A DNA stretch of 64,000 nt, taken from Erpobdella octoculata. Taxonomy: Eukaryota; Annelida; Clitellata; Hirudinida; Erpobdellidae. The stretch is taken from contig OZ022238.1 in assembly GCA_963978895.1 (NCBI GenBank), positions 43,597,269 to 43,661,268 of the forward strand, given 5' to 3'. A program made the position numbers and the translations under genes. The stretch's first letter is position 1; the number at the start of each line of letters is the position of its first letter. Positions 40,559-52,800 of the stretch are shown here, one piece after another. The notes below the pieces were generated by a model, which was not told where the DNA came from, searched no databases, and worked only from the letters and a program-made list of their open reading frames with translations.

Positions 40559-40782
40559 CAGTAGCTGCTAATATTGAAGTAAGTAGCTGCTAATATTGAA
40601 GTTAGTAGCTGCTAATATTGAAGTTAGTAGCTGCTAATATTGAAGTTAGTAGCTGCTAATATTGAAGTTAGTAGCTGCTAATATTGAAGTTAGTAGCTGC
40701 TAATATTGAGGTTAGTAGCTGCTAATATTGAAGTTAGTAGCTGCTAATATTGAAGTTAGAAGCTGCTAATATTGAAGTTAGG
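40559..40782. repeat. 22-bp minisatellite, ~10 copies
   Basis: About ten nearly perfect tandem copies of a 22-mer containing GTAGCTGCTAATATTGAAG. Units differ by single bases, the last two most. No reading frame is conserved, since 22 is not a multiple of three. Confidence 0.95.
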
Positions 40783-40929
40783 AAAGGGAAGCTGGAACAG
40801 TTCCAGAAGAACGTGGAGCAGTAAAAAACTGGAAGTAAGGGAATACCACTTCTAGACCAGTCTTTCTTATCCTCTGAAGCCGAAAAACCATTTTTTTAAG
40901 TAACGCTGAACTAAAATTCTAATTTACTG

Positions 40930-41185
40930 AAAAGTTCTGATTTTTAATCAGTTCCGTGCGAGGCAACAATGGAGCTCCACAAACAGTCATGTACTGATAG
41001 AGAATCTAAAACGGTCTTTTTTAAGATTAATGAAAGGAGTTAGTTAACTCCGCGAGATACTCAACCTGAGCAATGCGTGTAAACTCCTTGCTTAGGGGAG
41101 CTACGATGGTGACGCCGGTGAGATTCGAACTGCCGACTTACAAGCCGACAGGCAAATGCTTTACCACTTAGCCACCACCGCCTTC
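40930..41185 (-). repeat. tRNA-derived SINE-like element
   Basis: The tRNA-like head on the minus strand (about 41113-41183) has A box TGGCTAAGTGG (41164-41174) and B box GTTCGAATC (41122-41130). Stems around the B box do not pair well, so it is a tRNA derivative rather than a tRNA gene. The body to about 40930 shares the AGCAAGGAG and GTTAACTAACTCC segment with the copy at 34330-34500. Confidence 0.65.
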
Positions 41186-41599
41186 TTAGAGGAACGCTTG
41201 AATCATTGCTTATATTGCCCTACAAACAATCCAATTTCTTGTTTTTCATTTCTACTTGCGTACGATTTCTAAGTCGTGCTAACAGGAGGCAGTCAAAGGC
41301 GATCAGCATGGCGGATTTTCTCCGCATGGAAAAGGTGAATTTGACATGGAACTCTGAATTGAACTTTCAAATGAACCGTTTTAGTAATACAGATGAAAAA
41401 TTTCAATATGAAAAAAGCAAATTTCAGTTCATTAGCAAGCTTATAGTGGTTGAACATTTTGGCTGATTCCAAACCAGAGAAATAAGGGCGATTGGTTTAG
41501 ATAGTTTCCTGGTTATTGGAGGATGTGTGGCAAACGGCACAGTATTGTATATCAATAAAAGATTTTATGCGGCTTATGGGCCTAAGGTCAGGTATTAGG

Positions 41600-42010
41600 C
41601 TTCCTCGCCATGTTAACCCCAGTCAAAGCAGTCTAGATCCTCCAGTGCACATAGATATTATACAATAATTATAATACAGACACACAGGACCATGGCTCTT
41701 CTTGGATTTCAAAATTTACTTTTTTGAGATTATAAAAAAATGTATAACAATATTATTACGAGAAATGTCCTTTAAAACTAGGAATAAGTGAGAAAAAGTT
41801 TAAGTTGACCAAATTTAGAAGAAAAATTGACTACTTTTTAGAGAAATTACAAAATTTGTAGAATCTGGCATTTTGTTTTTCAATGGGGTTTGTGGATCTA
41901 AGGTAAAATTTTTCTTTTCCTCTACGTCTTTGGCCTACCGCCGCTTTTGGCCCCTCCCGCCATTTGTTTGCCCCCCGCCAAAGAAGTCTAGATCCTCCAC
42001 TGCACACATA
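41600..42010. repeat. hAT-like terminal repeats (two, same orientation)
   Basis: Minus strand CACTGGAGGATCTAGACTGC (about 41623-41645) and CAGTGGAGGATCTAGACTTC (about 41980-42004) resemble the CAGTGGCGGATC-type ends common among hAT elements. G-rich sequence follows each. They may be ends of two fragments; no transposase was seen. Confidence 0.5.
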
Positions 42011-42344
42011 TATATCAAAATACATAATTTTTACCTAAGCTTGTTGTGCAAGAGGTTATCTGATTACATTAAGCATTGAGCTGGATTTATTGTTTAAAAG
42101 AAAACATAGCAAGATGATGAAGCTGTCTGTATTACGAAGTCATGGCATGAAATTTAGTAATTTTAATTTGCTTGAACCAGGTTCGATCACAACCACTGAG
42201 CATTTTTTTGATATTGCTAAGCACGTAGAGCAACCACATTGTCTAATTACAACATTTAATTATTTACAGTGATTGAGGTTCATGACTTCATTAAAATTTT
42301 TATAATAGTGGTAGTAAAAGAAAACTTTTTTTATTTATTAACCG

Positions 42345-42760
42345 TACAGTTCGATAAAAACAAAAAAAAAGTCAATTTTGACGGGCTATTTCTAGTATAT
42401 ATAATCAATAATACCTTACACCTACACACACAATACACATATACGTTATAGACATAGGGTTATTGGGCTGGACACTGTCAAAATTGAGGAAAATTGTCTC
42501 AAACAATTCTATAATCAAAATACTCTTGGTAATAATAATAATAATATAAAGCAGTAATAATTAACATAAAACAGTGTTTTCTAGTACGTTCTTATGCTAT
42601 CTTATTTTATCTTATTTTAAATCCCTCGTATTAACTTCACCACCGGCCTTGCTTGCTTAGTTTCTTGATTGCTTGCTTGATTGCTTGCAAACCTTGAAAA
42701 AAAATTAACTAACTTCCCATCATGGAATCGAGCTGAAATTTGAACCAAAACAAATCAAGC
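42345..42760 (+). repeat. Dispersed CTTCCCATCATGG-type repeat
   Basis: Plus-oriented relative of 35630-35830, with TTAACTTCACCACCGGCC, a (TTGC)n tract and AACTAACTTCCCATCATGG, then TCGAGCTGAAATTTG. Confidence 0.6.
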
Positions 42761-42978
42761 ATAATTATTTATATAACTAGCTACATTTGAAATTTTGAAA
42801 AAACGTCGTTGTGGATGAAAATTTTGCTTTACATGAAAAGCCGGTAAATATTGAAATATAAGGAAGTTGTGAAAAAATCTCGTTTTTTAAGGTTTGCTTG
42901 TTATTGTATGAAAATCAGAAATAACCAAAAAAAGAAACTATTACAACAGGTTGATATTATATTAATAGAACTATTTCG

Positions 42979-43118
<140 letters not shown>

Positions 43119-43357
43119 ATTGATATTATTACGTACAACACTGTACCTACCAATCGACTGTTCCTCTGCCAGAATTATGGCCCGTGCAGCAAGTGAGTGG
43201 CCAAGATTTTTAATGGCAGCAATGCGTGCCAGCCAGAAAGCAATTCAGCGACACGGCAGTGAAGCTTGACGTATCAAGTAAGTCATTAAGATAATGTACT
43301 CAGGCTTCTGGAAGAGAGCAACTCTCTATCTTCTCTTCTCCCTCTCTATTTCTTTCT

Positions 43358-43360
<3 letters not shown>

Positions 43361-43431
<71 letters not shown>
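43361..43431. repeat. (CT)n microsatellite
   Basis: Pure CT dinucleotide of about 70 bp. Confidence 0.95.
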
Positions 43432-43435
<4 letters not shown>

Positions 43436-43796
43436 AAGAAACACAAACATCAAATTGAAAAAAAAGAACATCGAAGGATTGGGATTTCGATACGTCGAAC
43501 ACATCGGTTACAATCAATCTTTTCGCGTGCCAGTCGTTCAGTCGTAATTTTCGCAGCGATCGGCCGCCTTTCATGTCTCTATTCAGCTTGATTACAGAAG
43601 CTCCTTGCGCCCAGGCCGCGTTCCCGCGCGTCGTTTGTTGTGTGATGTCGATGGGTGGTCCCTCGCGTTGGGTGGTCCCTCACGATGTAGTTATGTGTTG
43701 TTGTTGTTGTATTTGTTGCTGCTGATGTTGACGATGTAGGTGGTATTTTGTGGTGGTCATTTGTAACGCATTGTAATTTTTTGTATAAATAATGTG

Positions 43797-44240
43797 TCAG
43801 TGGCGGATCCCAGAATTCTTGGTGGGGAGAGGGGTGACGCTACGTCATTTCCAAAAAGTTTTCAAAAACTTTAAAAAAAAATGTTCTCCCAATAAACCTG
43901 ATGACCAGGGCACGGTAGTCGTAGGTAATTTCTCCAAAATTTTCGAAAATCCAAATATGGTATTTATCTTAAAACCAGTTGTTCAAAAAATTGACAATCT
44001 GGTAGGAATGCACCCCCTCAATCCTAGAACAGGGGTCCCAATGATTTTTGAATTTATATAGAAAATAAACCAGAAGGAAGTTTTAGAAAATTTTTGGAAA
44101 ATGTACTTCCGACTACCCCGCCCCCGGTCATCACCTATTTTTGGAGGCAAAAGTGAAGTAATTAGTAGCAGAATTTCTAAAGCTTGGCCCGCCCCCTTCC
44201 CAAGTAATTGCTGAAATGACGCTCCTGCTCTGTAGCCGTC
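43797..44240 (+). repeat. Dispersed repeat with hAT-like end
   Basis: It begins TCAGTGGCGGATCCCAGAAT and contains paired segments with AAATGACGCTCCTG near the right side. It is likely a degenerate non-autonomous DNA element; boundaries are approximate. Confidence 0.4.
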
Positions 44241-45124
44241 CCTGATAAGTTTGTAGTTTGTTGGGACTGTTGAGCAGCTATGAGTGGATTGTCCGTCTTG
44301 GTTAGGTTTCAATCAATCAAATTATTAATTTTCATAGTTTCTTGCTTCGAAAAATTGACCGTTAAACGCGAATAAAATATCAATAAAATATAGGCAGAGA
44401 GTCATAGGTAATAAACGAGTGAGACTGTTGAGTAAGGTTCAGTAAATGATGGCTGTAATTCATGTAGCTTCGTGGCTGCAACCTGCAACCAGTTTCCAGT
44501 GCAATCCAGCATGTTGGAGGATCATTCATATTGGATCGAATTAAATCAGCATGGATTTTAAATCATGCAAATCACCGCATTGTAGCCCATTGTTTTTCAG
44601 CTCTTACAAACAACAGAAATGTAAACAACATTTTCGTTATTAAACATCACCCTCGATTCCTCTGTCGTGCATTGTTGGAATAACAAATGCCTTGCACTGG
44701 CCAGCGAACGAGTCGTGCGTGGGTTCTCGGTGGGTGGCGGCATTATGGCGAACTGTGCCTAGGTTTCCGGTGTTCAAATCATCGAGCGCCTCTCCACAGC
44801 AAATAGATTTCTCAGACATCGACGTAAGACGCCGATCGGGCAGACAAGCACGAACTGTCAACATCTTTCATGGGGTGGATCAGGTAGTAGGGGGGTAAGG
44901 AAAGAGGCAGGTGACAGGTGGGGGGGGGGCGATCACTTGGAGTGGTTCAGGTGATCAGGGATAAAATTTATTTTCCACCGGTATTAATTAAATCACCATT
45001 AAAAAACCCGAGACACCTTCCGAACGCGTGACCAGCATTATTTTCATCCACGTGTTGTTTTATTAACGAAAAAAAATATTTTTTAATATTCTCGTAGCGG
45101 GAAGTGATTTAGAATTTCTCTTCA
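44241..45124. other. Non-repetitive DNA; no gene supported
   Basis: The moderately GC-rich part at 44640-44900 is open on both strands over 70 codons but has no recognised motif or convincing splice sites. Confidence 0.35.
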
Positions 45125-45320
45125 TGCAGGCTTTCTGCTGAGGACGTGTTGATAATGTGTTGAGGATATGTTGATAATGTGTTGAGGATATGTTGAGGAG
45201 GTGTTGAAGATGTGTTGAAGATGTGTTGAATGTGTTGAGAATGTGTTAACGATGTAATGAAATGTGTTGAAAACGCGTTGAAAACGCGTTGAGCATGTGT
45301 GGAGATGTCTTGAGGACGTG
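45125..45320. repeat. Degenerate GTGTTGA-rich minisatellite
   Basis: Repeated GATGTGTTGA/GATATGTTGA units with variable spacing. Confidence 0.8.
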
Positions 45321-46810
45321 AGAAAACGTGTTGAAAGGGTGTTGAGATCAGAAATGTGGCGTGTTGGAATGGTCAGTATGATGTTGAACATGTTTAAAAA
45401 AAGTGGTGTAAAAAGTGATGCGTGTTTTAAAGCCAAAATACTACAAACTTATGAGGCATGCATGCATACATGTATAAACATGGTTGAGCTTTGAAATTTA
45501 ATTGCTTTAATTGAATAATGAGAGCGTGGTTTTGCGTTGTATACATTCGCGTAATGGGTTAGTTGGACGTGAGTAAGTAAGAACTCTAATTGAGTAGTCG
45601 TAAAGACACCGCACCATTGAGCAAGAAGAAACGCAAGACTCGCATCACCCATCACATTGGCACGGATGTGTTGCGCAACAATAAATAGCGAACTGCTGGC
45701 ATAGAATGGATGTTTAATGTTTAATGGAAGCAGTATGAGATGGCCAAGTACTAATTTTGAGGACATTTGTCTCAGTCAATTCCATAGCAACTTGCATGAT
45801 TTGGCGCCGGTCTGAGAGAGCAGTAAATTAGTGGAGTCCACAAGAAAGAGGTCCTTCTAATTTCCCAAGGGCAGGAAAAAGTTTGTTAAAAGAACTAATA
45901 AAAGCAGATAAAACTACGACGACCTTCCCTGCTTCTGCGCATGTCAAACGGAAGTGACACTCCCACACGTGCGTATGTGTCTGTGCATGTGCGTGCATTG
46001 TTTGTGGATGTGTCTGTGTGTGTTTGTGTCTGTGTATGTGTGTGTGGATGTGATAGAGATGTGCATAGACGTTTCTTGAAGCATTTTGTAATATTTTTGA
46101 CTATATAATTAACGGTTCGTTAAATTAGGAGTTAAGATATTAAATATTTGAAGCAAATTATATGACAAAAAACCCCAAAAATTAATATTAATAAAAAAAT
46201 AATGAAACAATAAGTTATTAAATAAATAAATTAGTTAATTAATTAACAATATATTTGAAATTTGTTTTATTTTTTCAATATTTAAACTTAAAGAAATAAC
46301 CGAAAACTAGAAAACAGCTATTTCGTTACAATATAATTAAATAACATTTTGTACACAATTCCGACAACAACAAAAATTTGAATAAATTTATTTAAATCTA
46401 GTTAATTTTTAATTTATTTTTTTTACCTTAATGTTACCACTTAAACGTCGTAATTCTAGCAAACAACTGGGGATATTGTAAAAGTGCTGCTTAAAGTGTT
46501 TCGCGTGTTCCTTAAGAGATTAGATCCAAGAATGAAAGAAGATAGAAGAAAAAAAAGTAAGAAACGTAAGTAAGGTCTCACAAACGTTGTTGTGACAATG
46601 GGGCTAAGTTAAAAAAAGGAGGAGAGAGGGAAATTGTGGAAAAATGAAGATAGAAATGGGGATGCTGGTATGCTCATCCAGAGGAACATCTGTCAATGAA
46701 CACCAGGAACCATCAACAGACTGCAAATGCGCGAGAAAATTGGAGCTCCTGTGCCGTCGTTTTTGAAATGTTGAGCGAAAAGGATTGATGGCAATAATTG
46801 AAATGCCATC
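45321..46810. other. Mostly unique AT-rich DNA; no gene supported
   Basis: Contains a short TGTG-rich tract near 45970-46050. No exon recognised. Confidence 0.4.
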
Positions 46811-47086
<276 letters not shown>

Positions 47087-47296
47087 CTACGAGCCTCCAT
47101 CCATCATTCGAACGCTTTCTTTTTACTAGAAGCAGCAGTAGAGGGGGGAGGGGGCTGGAAGAAGGCCGGAACGACCCCCACCTTAAAATCACTTATCTCC
47201 GACGACCAGAAAACTTGAACAGTGCCGCCTCGTTGTTCTTGCTTGACAGAAGGCGTGACTGCTTAACCGTGTTCGATAGTGATGGAAAAATATATC

Positions 47297-47301
<5 letters not shown>

Positions 47302-47330
<29 letters not shown>

Positions 47331-47376
47331 TGTATAGAAATGAAGAGAGAGAGAGAGAGAGAGAGAGAGTGAGAGA
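47302..47376. repeat. (GTAT)n then (GA)n microsatellite
   Basis: Eight or so GTAT units, then about 14 GA units. Confidence 0.9.
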
Positions 47377-47982
47377 AAGAAAGATAAAAGAGAATATTAT
47401 TCAAAACAAAAAACAAACATAATAATTGGTTTAAATTGAAACACCAACAACCCACAAGCACCCTTTTTCACATCCTTCCAGCTGACCCCTCTCTATCCCT
47501 CACGTCTCCTTGTTTTTGTTACTAAAATTAAAAATAGTTAAAAATCAATAATAAAACTTTCTTGTGATTCACATATTTCCAAAGACCAAACAAAAATTTA
47601 AAAGTAGAAAATATAATAAATTTCAATCAAATTGGCCCAATCATTTGAAAAATGTCAGCGCTTGATGTCGTGACCAAGATGCAGGTCGGCAGAAGAAACA
47701 TAGGTCATTAGGTTTACCATTTTCATAGGAGAAATAATGTCATTAAACATTACCAGATCAGTCCCACCCACGTAAGGATTGGGGTAATTAAAAATTACCA
47801 TATTAGACACCAGGTAATAAATAACTAGGTTCCAGGATTACTTAACTAATTTATGTAATTACCTGAACCAACCGCACAACCTACCTACTAGTACAACTTA
47901 AAAACCACCAAGAGCTTCTAAGACAATTCACTGCAGGACAGTTCAGCGTTGCAATTCTGTGCAGAAATATATGAATAACTAT

Positions 47983-48020
47983 CAGGGTTACCCGGCGTTG
48001 CCCCAGTTGTATTCTCGTTG
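47983..48020 (-). repeat. Helitron-like 3' end fragment (family 1)
   Basis: Minus strand GGGGCAACGCCGGGTAACCC followed by TGATAG: the family 1 terminal hairpin with a mutated CTAG. Confidence 0.45.
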
Positions 48021-48089
48021 CATCTTTCCATGTTTTCTACACTTTTACATAACTTCATCTTTAAGTGTGCTGCCGGTTAATCACCTTTT

Positions 48090-48775
48090 CACTTACTTTC
48101 CGCTTTCAGATTGAGATGAAATTTCGCATGCAAATTATTTTTTGATTATAATATTTAACTTGATTAACAAAAAATGAATTACTTTGAAGGTTTTTTTATT
48201 TATTCCGTAGGGATGCAGATTTCTGCTTGTGTGATCTATGCGATATTGGCAATACATTTAGCAAGTTGCGTTTGTGGCTCTTCTTAGAGTTTTGTAAACT
48301 CCGTTTACGATTTCACCGTTTTATACTGTTTGGATCTTGTATTCATTTTTCTGATAAAACAAGCAATAAAAACGGTGTCAATAATGCGTCGGAATTTACT
48401 GATTTTAGCTAGCATTTTGCCGCTGATCAAATTTGCCTATCTAACCTGGCTTTTAGCAGCTTCACCTTATTTCTTAGAAGATAAACGGATAAGAAAACTT
48501 TACAATGTACTGTACAATTATAACTTGCATGAGTTTATGTAGAATAAAAAAAAATTGTCTAAAAATAGTAAAATAAAACTATAAAAAAACATTTAAAAAA
48601 AAATACGGTTCTACTTCTAAATGCACTAAAAAGGAAGAATTAATTTTTTTGTGTTATCAATTTATATCTCTTAAATAGTTTGACGAAATATAAAAGTGTG
48701 GGACGTTCATTTTTACATGTTTCTATGACTAACAGAGTTTTCAATACATGAATGTCTCACACTTTTATAAAAAGT
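48090..48775 (+). repeat. Dispersed repeat flanking the retrotransposon array, left copy
   Basis: Order of shared blocks: TTACTTTCCGCTTTCAG and GATGAAATTTCGC, CTGCTTGTGTGATC, GAGTTTTGTAAACTCCGTTT, GCTTCACC, GAGTTTATGTAGAATAAA, TTCTACTTCTAAATGCACTA and GTGTGGGACGTTCAT. The same blocks occur in reverse order and orientation from about 61045 down to 60350. A small inverted repeat, ATAAAAGTGTGGGACGTTCAT against its partner at 48748-48768, lies at the right end. Confidence 0.75.
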
Positions 48776-48966
48776 GTAAATTTTGGAATCGTACCAGCAA
48801 CAAACGTTTCAAAAACCCTACCTACCACGCACGCATCCCTACCCCTACCCCCACACCTTAAACAAATAACAACCACCCACGAACAAGAAGGATGCTGCTG
48901 GAAATAAAATACAAGAAAACGAAGCTTCCAAGGCCTTGAACCACTGGAGCGTGATTGTATTTTTTC

Positions 48967-48999
48967 ACGTATGTGTGTATGTATGTATATGTATGTGTG

Positions 49000-49033
<34 letters not shown>

Positions 49034-49063
49034 TGTGTGTATATATGTATGTATGTATGTGTG

Positions 49064-49097
<34 letters not shown>

Positions 49098-49480
49098 TGT
49101 ATGTATGTATGTATGTATGTATGTATGTATGTATGTATGTATGTATGTGTGTGTGTCTGTATGTATGTATGTATGTAAGTATGTATGTATGTATGTATGT
49201 ATGTATGTATGTATGTATGTATGTATGTATGTATGTATGTATGTATGTATGTATGTATTTATGCATGTATGTATGCATGTATGTATGTATGTATGTATGT
49301 ATGTATGTATGTATGTATGTATGTATGTATGTATGTATGTATGTATGTATGTATGTATGTATGTATGTATGTATGTATGTATGTATGTATGTATGTATGT
49401 ATGTATGTACGTACGTACGTACGTACGTACGTATGTATGTATGTATGTATGTATGTATGTATGTATGTATGTGTGTGTGT
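48967..49480. repeat. (TATG)n microsatellite, left part of the array's target
   Basis: About 510 bp of GTAT/TATG with a short GTAC phase (49407-49431), ending in (TG)n that runs directly into the 3' end of retrotransposon copy 1. The same motif resumes at 59942. Confidence 0.97.
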
Positions 49481-49583
49481 GTTCACTCCTGAAGAGCTTT
49501 TCTGTGGAGGTCATCAGAAGAAAACCCCCCTCGAGCAAACGTTTCGGCTCTTTAATTTCTTGACGTTCTAAGGGGGGCGAGCC

Positions 49584-49602
49584 ACGTTCGACGGACGAAC
49601 GT
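49584..49602 (-). promoter_or_regulatory. Hairpin in element 3'UTR
   Basis: ACGTTCG and CGAACGT pair across a 5-base loop. It is repeated in copies 2 and 3 at +3894 and +7788. Structured 3'UTRs are what the RT of such elements recognises for target-primed reverse transcription; that role here is inference. Confidence 0.45.
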
Positions 49603-49802
49603 CCTCCGGCAGAAAATGTTTTTGTTCTTTTCCGACATCGAATTTCTATCATTCCTTGCATCGTGGCAGATATTTGTCATGCAAATAAACTCGCAACTTT
49701 AGAGAAATTCAGACTATTCAAGTGAGAAAACCTTCGACGACATAACGGCTTCGCTTTCGTAGCGGTACTTAATATCGCCACGTAAACAAAGACGAAGCAA
49801 TT

Positions 49803-52800
49803 CTATTCTTGCGGAGCGGAGAGAGCGGCTTCTAAATTTGGAAAATCTTCTTTTTTCTCTCTTTGAGACCAAATCCAGAATGAAGCCGATTCTGCTGCTT
49901 CAGAAATCTGTTTAATTGCACGGGTCCGCTCTCTGTTAGACATTCCCAGGGCCCGCAGCAACTTTAGCAAAGATTTACCAACCAAACCGCGTGCTCCGAC
50001 TTCAACAGCAAAAAGCTCAGCTCTTGAGCCATTTGCTTCCAAATCCAACATCAATTCTCTGTATCTTTCTAATTTCATGATGTTACTGGCCTCCATGTTG
50101 CTTTCCCAAGGCACTGTCAACTCGATGAGAAGAAATGTCTTGGCCAGACTCGAAAAAACAACTATGTCTGGCCTTTTTCCACTTTCCTTTATTGAAACTG
50201 GGAAGCACTTTTCCGTTTTCAGATCGGCAGAGACCCTCCAGTCGTTCGCCGCATGGAAAACATTCTCTCCTTCCGTGAGGGTTCTTTTTGGGCGATTTAG
50301 CTGCGGCAATCCCTCTCTCAAAAAATAAATCCTCCTCCTAGGTTTCACCTCCATTGAGTTGGCTTTTCGGCAGGCCTCTTTTACAAATCCCAGCAGCTTT
50401 TGGAGAACAAGGTTGTGGCGCCACGTGTATCTACCATGAGAAAGGGAATAGGAGCAGGAGGAAAGAATATGAATCAATGACTGCGACTGACCGCAGAGCT
50501 GACACTCATCGTTCTCAATTAATTTCCATTTCTTTAAATTGCTGGCTGTTGGCAGCTGATCATACATCGATCTAATGAGGAACGATAGCCGCACTGGAGC
50601 ATAGCGCCATATATCTTCCCATGACAGAGACCGCTGAACTGTCTCCTCCCATCTGGTCCAGTCGCCTTGCTGTGACAATTGTGCGCTCTTCACAACTCTC
50701 TCGCTTTCTATCGCTTGCTTTCTGTCCTGAACAATCAAGTCTGATCTTTCCTGAGCGTTTGCCTTGGACCACCAGAGATGGTGGTTCCATCCAACACCAT
50801 GTCGCCCCAACTGAACTGCTCCGGTTCTTTCAGTCCACTGGAGAGAAACCGTGGCATTCTCTATTTCAACCCTAGCATTCCATTTGGTTCCTGAGATTAG
50901 AGTTGGTTTTACCTCAGCGACTCTCTGATCCGTTGAATTATCGAGCATCATCTGAGTTCTCAGTTTGCTGATCTTGAAATCTTCAACAAAAGACCGCAAT
51001 GGAAGTCTCAGCTTGGCTGTTTTGCCGTAGAGAGCCACAGACGTCAATCCCGGAGGCAGACCCAACCATTGACGTGTAAAACGAGCTATCTTTCTTTCTA
51101 GTTTCTCCACAACTTGCAGACCAATTTCATAGACTGTCAAAGGCCAAAGCAGTCTTGGCACTAAAACAAATTGCAAAATCCACACTTTGAACCTGCTCTG
51201 AAGCGGAGCAGCATTAATGCTTTCCATGGAGACAGTTGCCATACGGAGAATAGAAGCACCCTGATCAACGTCATTCAGGGATTTACAATACCATCTACCG
51301 AGACTTTTCACTGGTTCGTCGCTCACTGTTGGAATCTTGTTACCATCAACAGAGAAAACGGTGTATTCATCAATTTTACCGCGACGCAGGGAGAGACTTC
51401 TCGATTTAGATGCTTTAAAACTCATTCCGCACCATTTGAGTAGATCGCTGAAGACATCAAGTGTCCGTCTCATTGAAATACACTTATTCAAACTAATTGT
51501 CGTGTCGTCCATGAAAGCTCTCAGAGGTGGCATGAAAATACCTCGGCCGACATAAACATCTTCTACCCTTGCACCAACTGAATTCAGAAGTAGTTGCATT
51601 GCTAGCACGAATAATATGGGAGAAATAGAGCACCCCATGGCTATACCGACCTGAAGACGAAACCAATCAGTTGAACACGTCTTTGTCGATAATCTCAGGT
51701 GAAAATCTTGAAAATACTGTCGTAGAATATCCATAACGAACTTTGGAACATGGTGCATCGTCAAAGCTCTCCAAATCAGCTGGTGACGAACCGCTCCATA
51801 AGCATTTGCAAGATCAAGCCAAACGACGTGCAAACTGAGTCGATTCTGTTTTGCTCTTTTTATAGACTCCCAGATCATGGTAGAATGTTCGATGCAACCA
51901 GGAACACCAGGGATTCCTCCTTTCTGAATTGACTTGTCTATGTAGTCGTTTTGTGTTAGATAGCTCGTCAACCTCTTGGCAAGCACAGCAAAAAATATTT
52001 TTCCTTCAACATTGAGAAGAGAAATTGGTCTGAACTGATTGATGTCGACTGAAACTTTCTCCTTTGGTATAAAAATGCCTTCAGCTTTTTGCCACTCTTT
52101 ATCAACAGACCCGGAAGTCCAAGCAGACTTGAGCAATGAGTGTAAAACTTTCAACACACCCGGACATTTTTTATACACCAGGTATGGTACACCATTTGGG
52201 CCTGGAGCAGATCTATTTCTTGTTTTTCGGAGGAATTGGGATATGTCAAAAATTGAAATTACTCCCTCGTTGAAAGCAACCTTTGGAAGAGGAATCTCGG
52301 GAAGATCTGATCTTTCAGCTAGTTCTTTATCGCCCAAGGGGTCAATGAAAGCAGCTCGGAAGTGATGATCAAGCTGCTCTTTACTGACTTGCAGAGTACC
52401 TGACTTTGGTGGATCGAGCAAGCTTTTACCATAACGGAATGGATCTCTGACAAACTGGAATCTTGCCTTCCTTTGTTCTCTTTTCTTTACCCGCAAACGT
52501 TCTGCTCGCAAGAGTGCACTCAATCGCTGCCTCAAGTCATGTCGTAATGCTGAGAGCCCTGGTTTCTCGTTGTCTGGAGCTCTCCTCCATTGTTGACGAA
52601 GTCGTTTTTTTTCTTTTTTGAGTCTAGCAATCTCTCGTTGTCGCCTTGAAATATGAGTTTTTTCGCCTCTGTCCATGAGAACTTTTTCCTTGGAACCGAA
52701 CATCTCTAAACACTTGTTGTAAATGGTGTCAGTTAGATTGTTCACTTGAAACATTGGAAGTTCTTTCATCTGCACTTTGAGAAGCTTGGAAAGTATCTCG

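Noticed and set aside
41113..41183. tRNA gene
   Set aside because: A and B boxes are good, but the stems around the B box do not pair, and the body is shared with another SINE-like copy.
43140..43270. Possible minus exon reading [20 protein letters not shown] with donor GTAGGT
   Set aside because: Considered as a missing Musashi exon because of its phase, but the peptide does not resemble RRM2 and there is no convincing acceptor.
44640..44900. Overlapping 70-codon frames on both strands
   Set aside because: No recognisable domain; could be part of an exon but unsupported.
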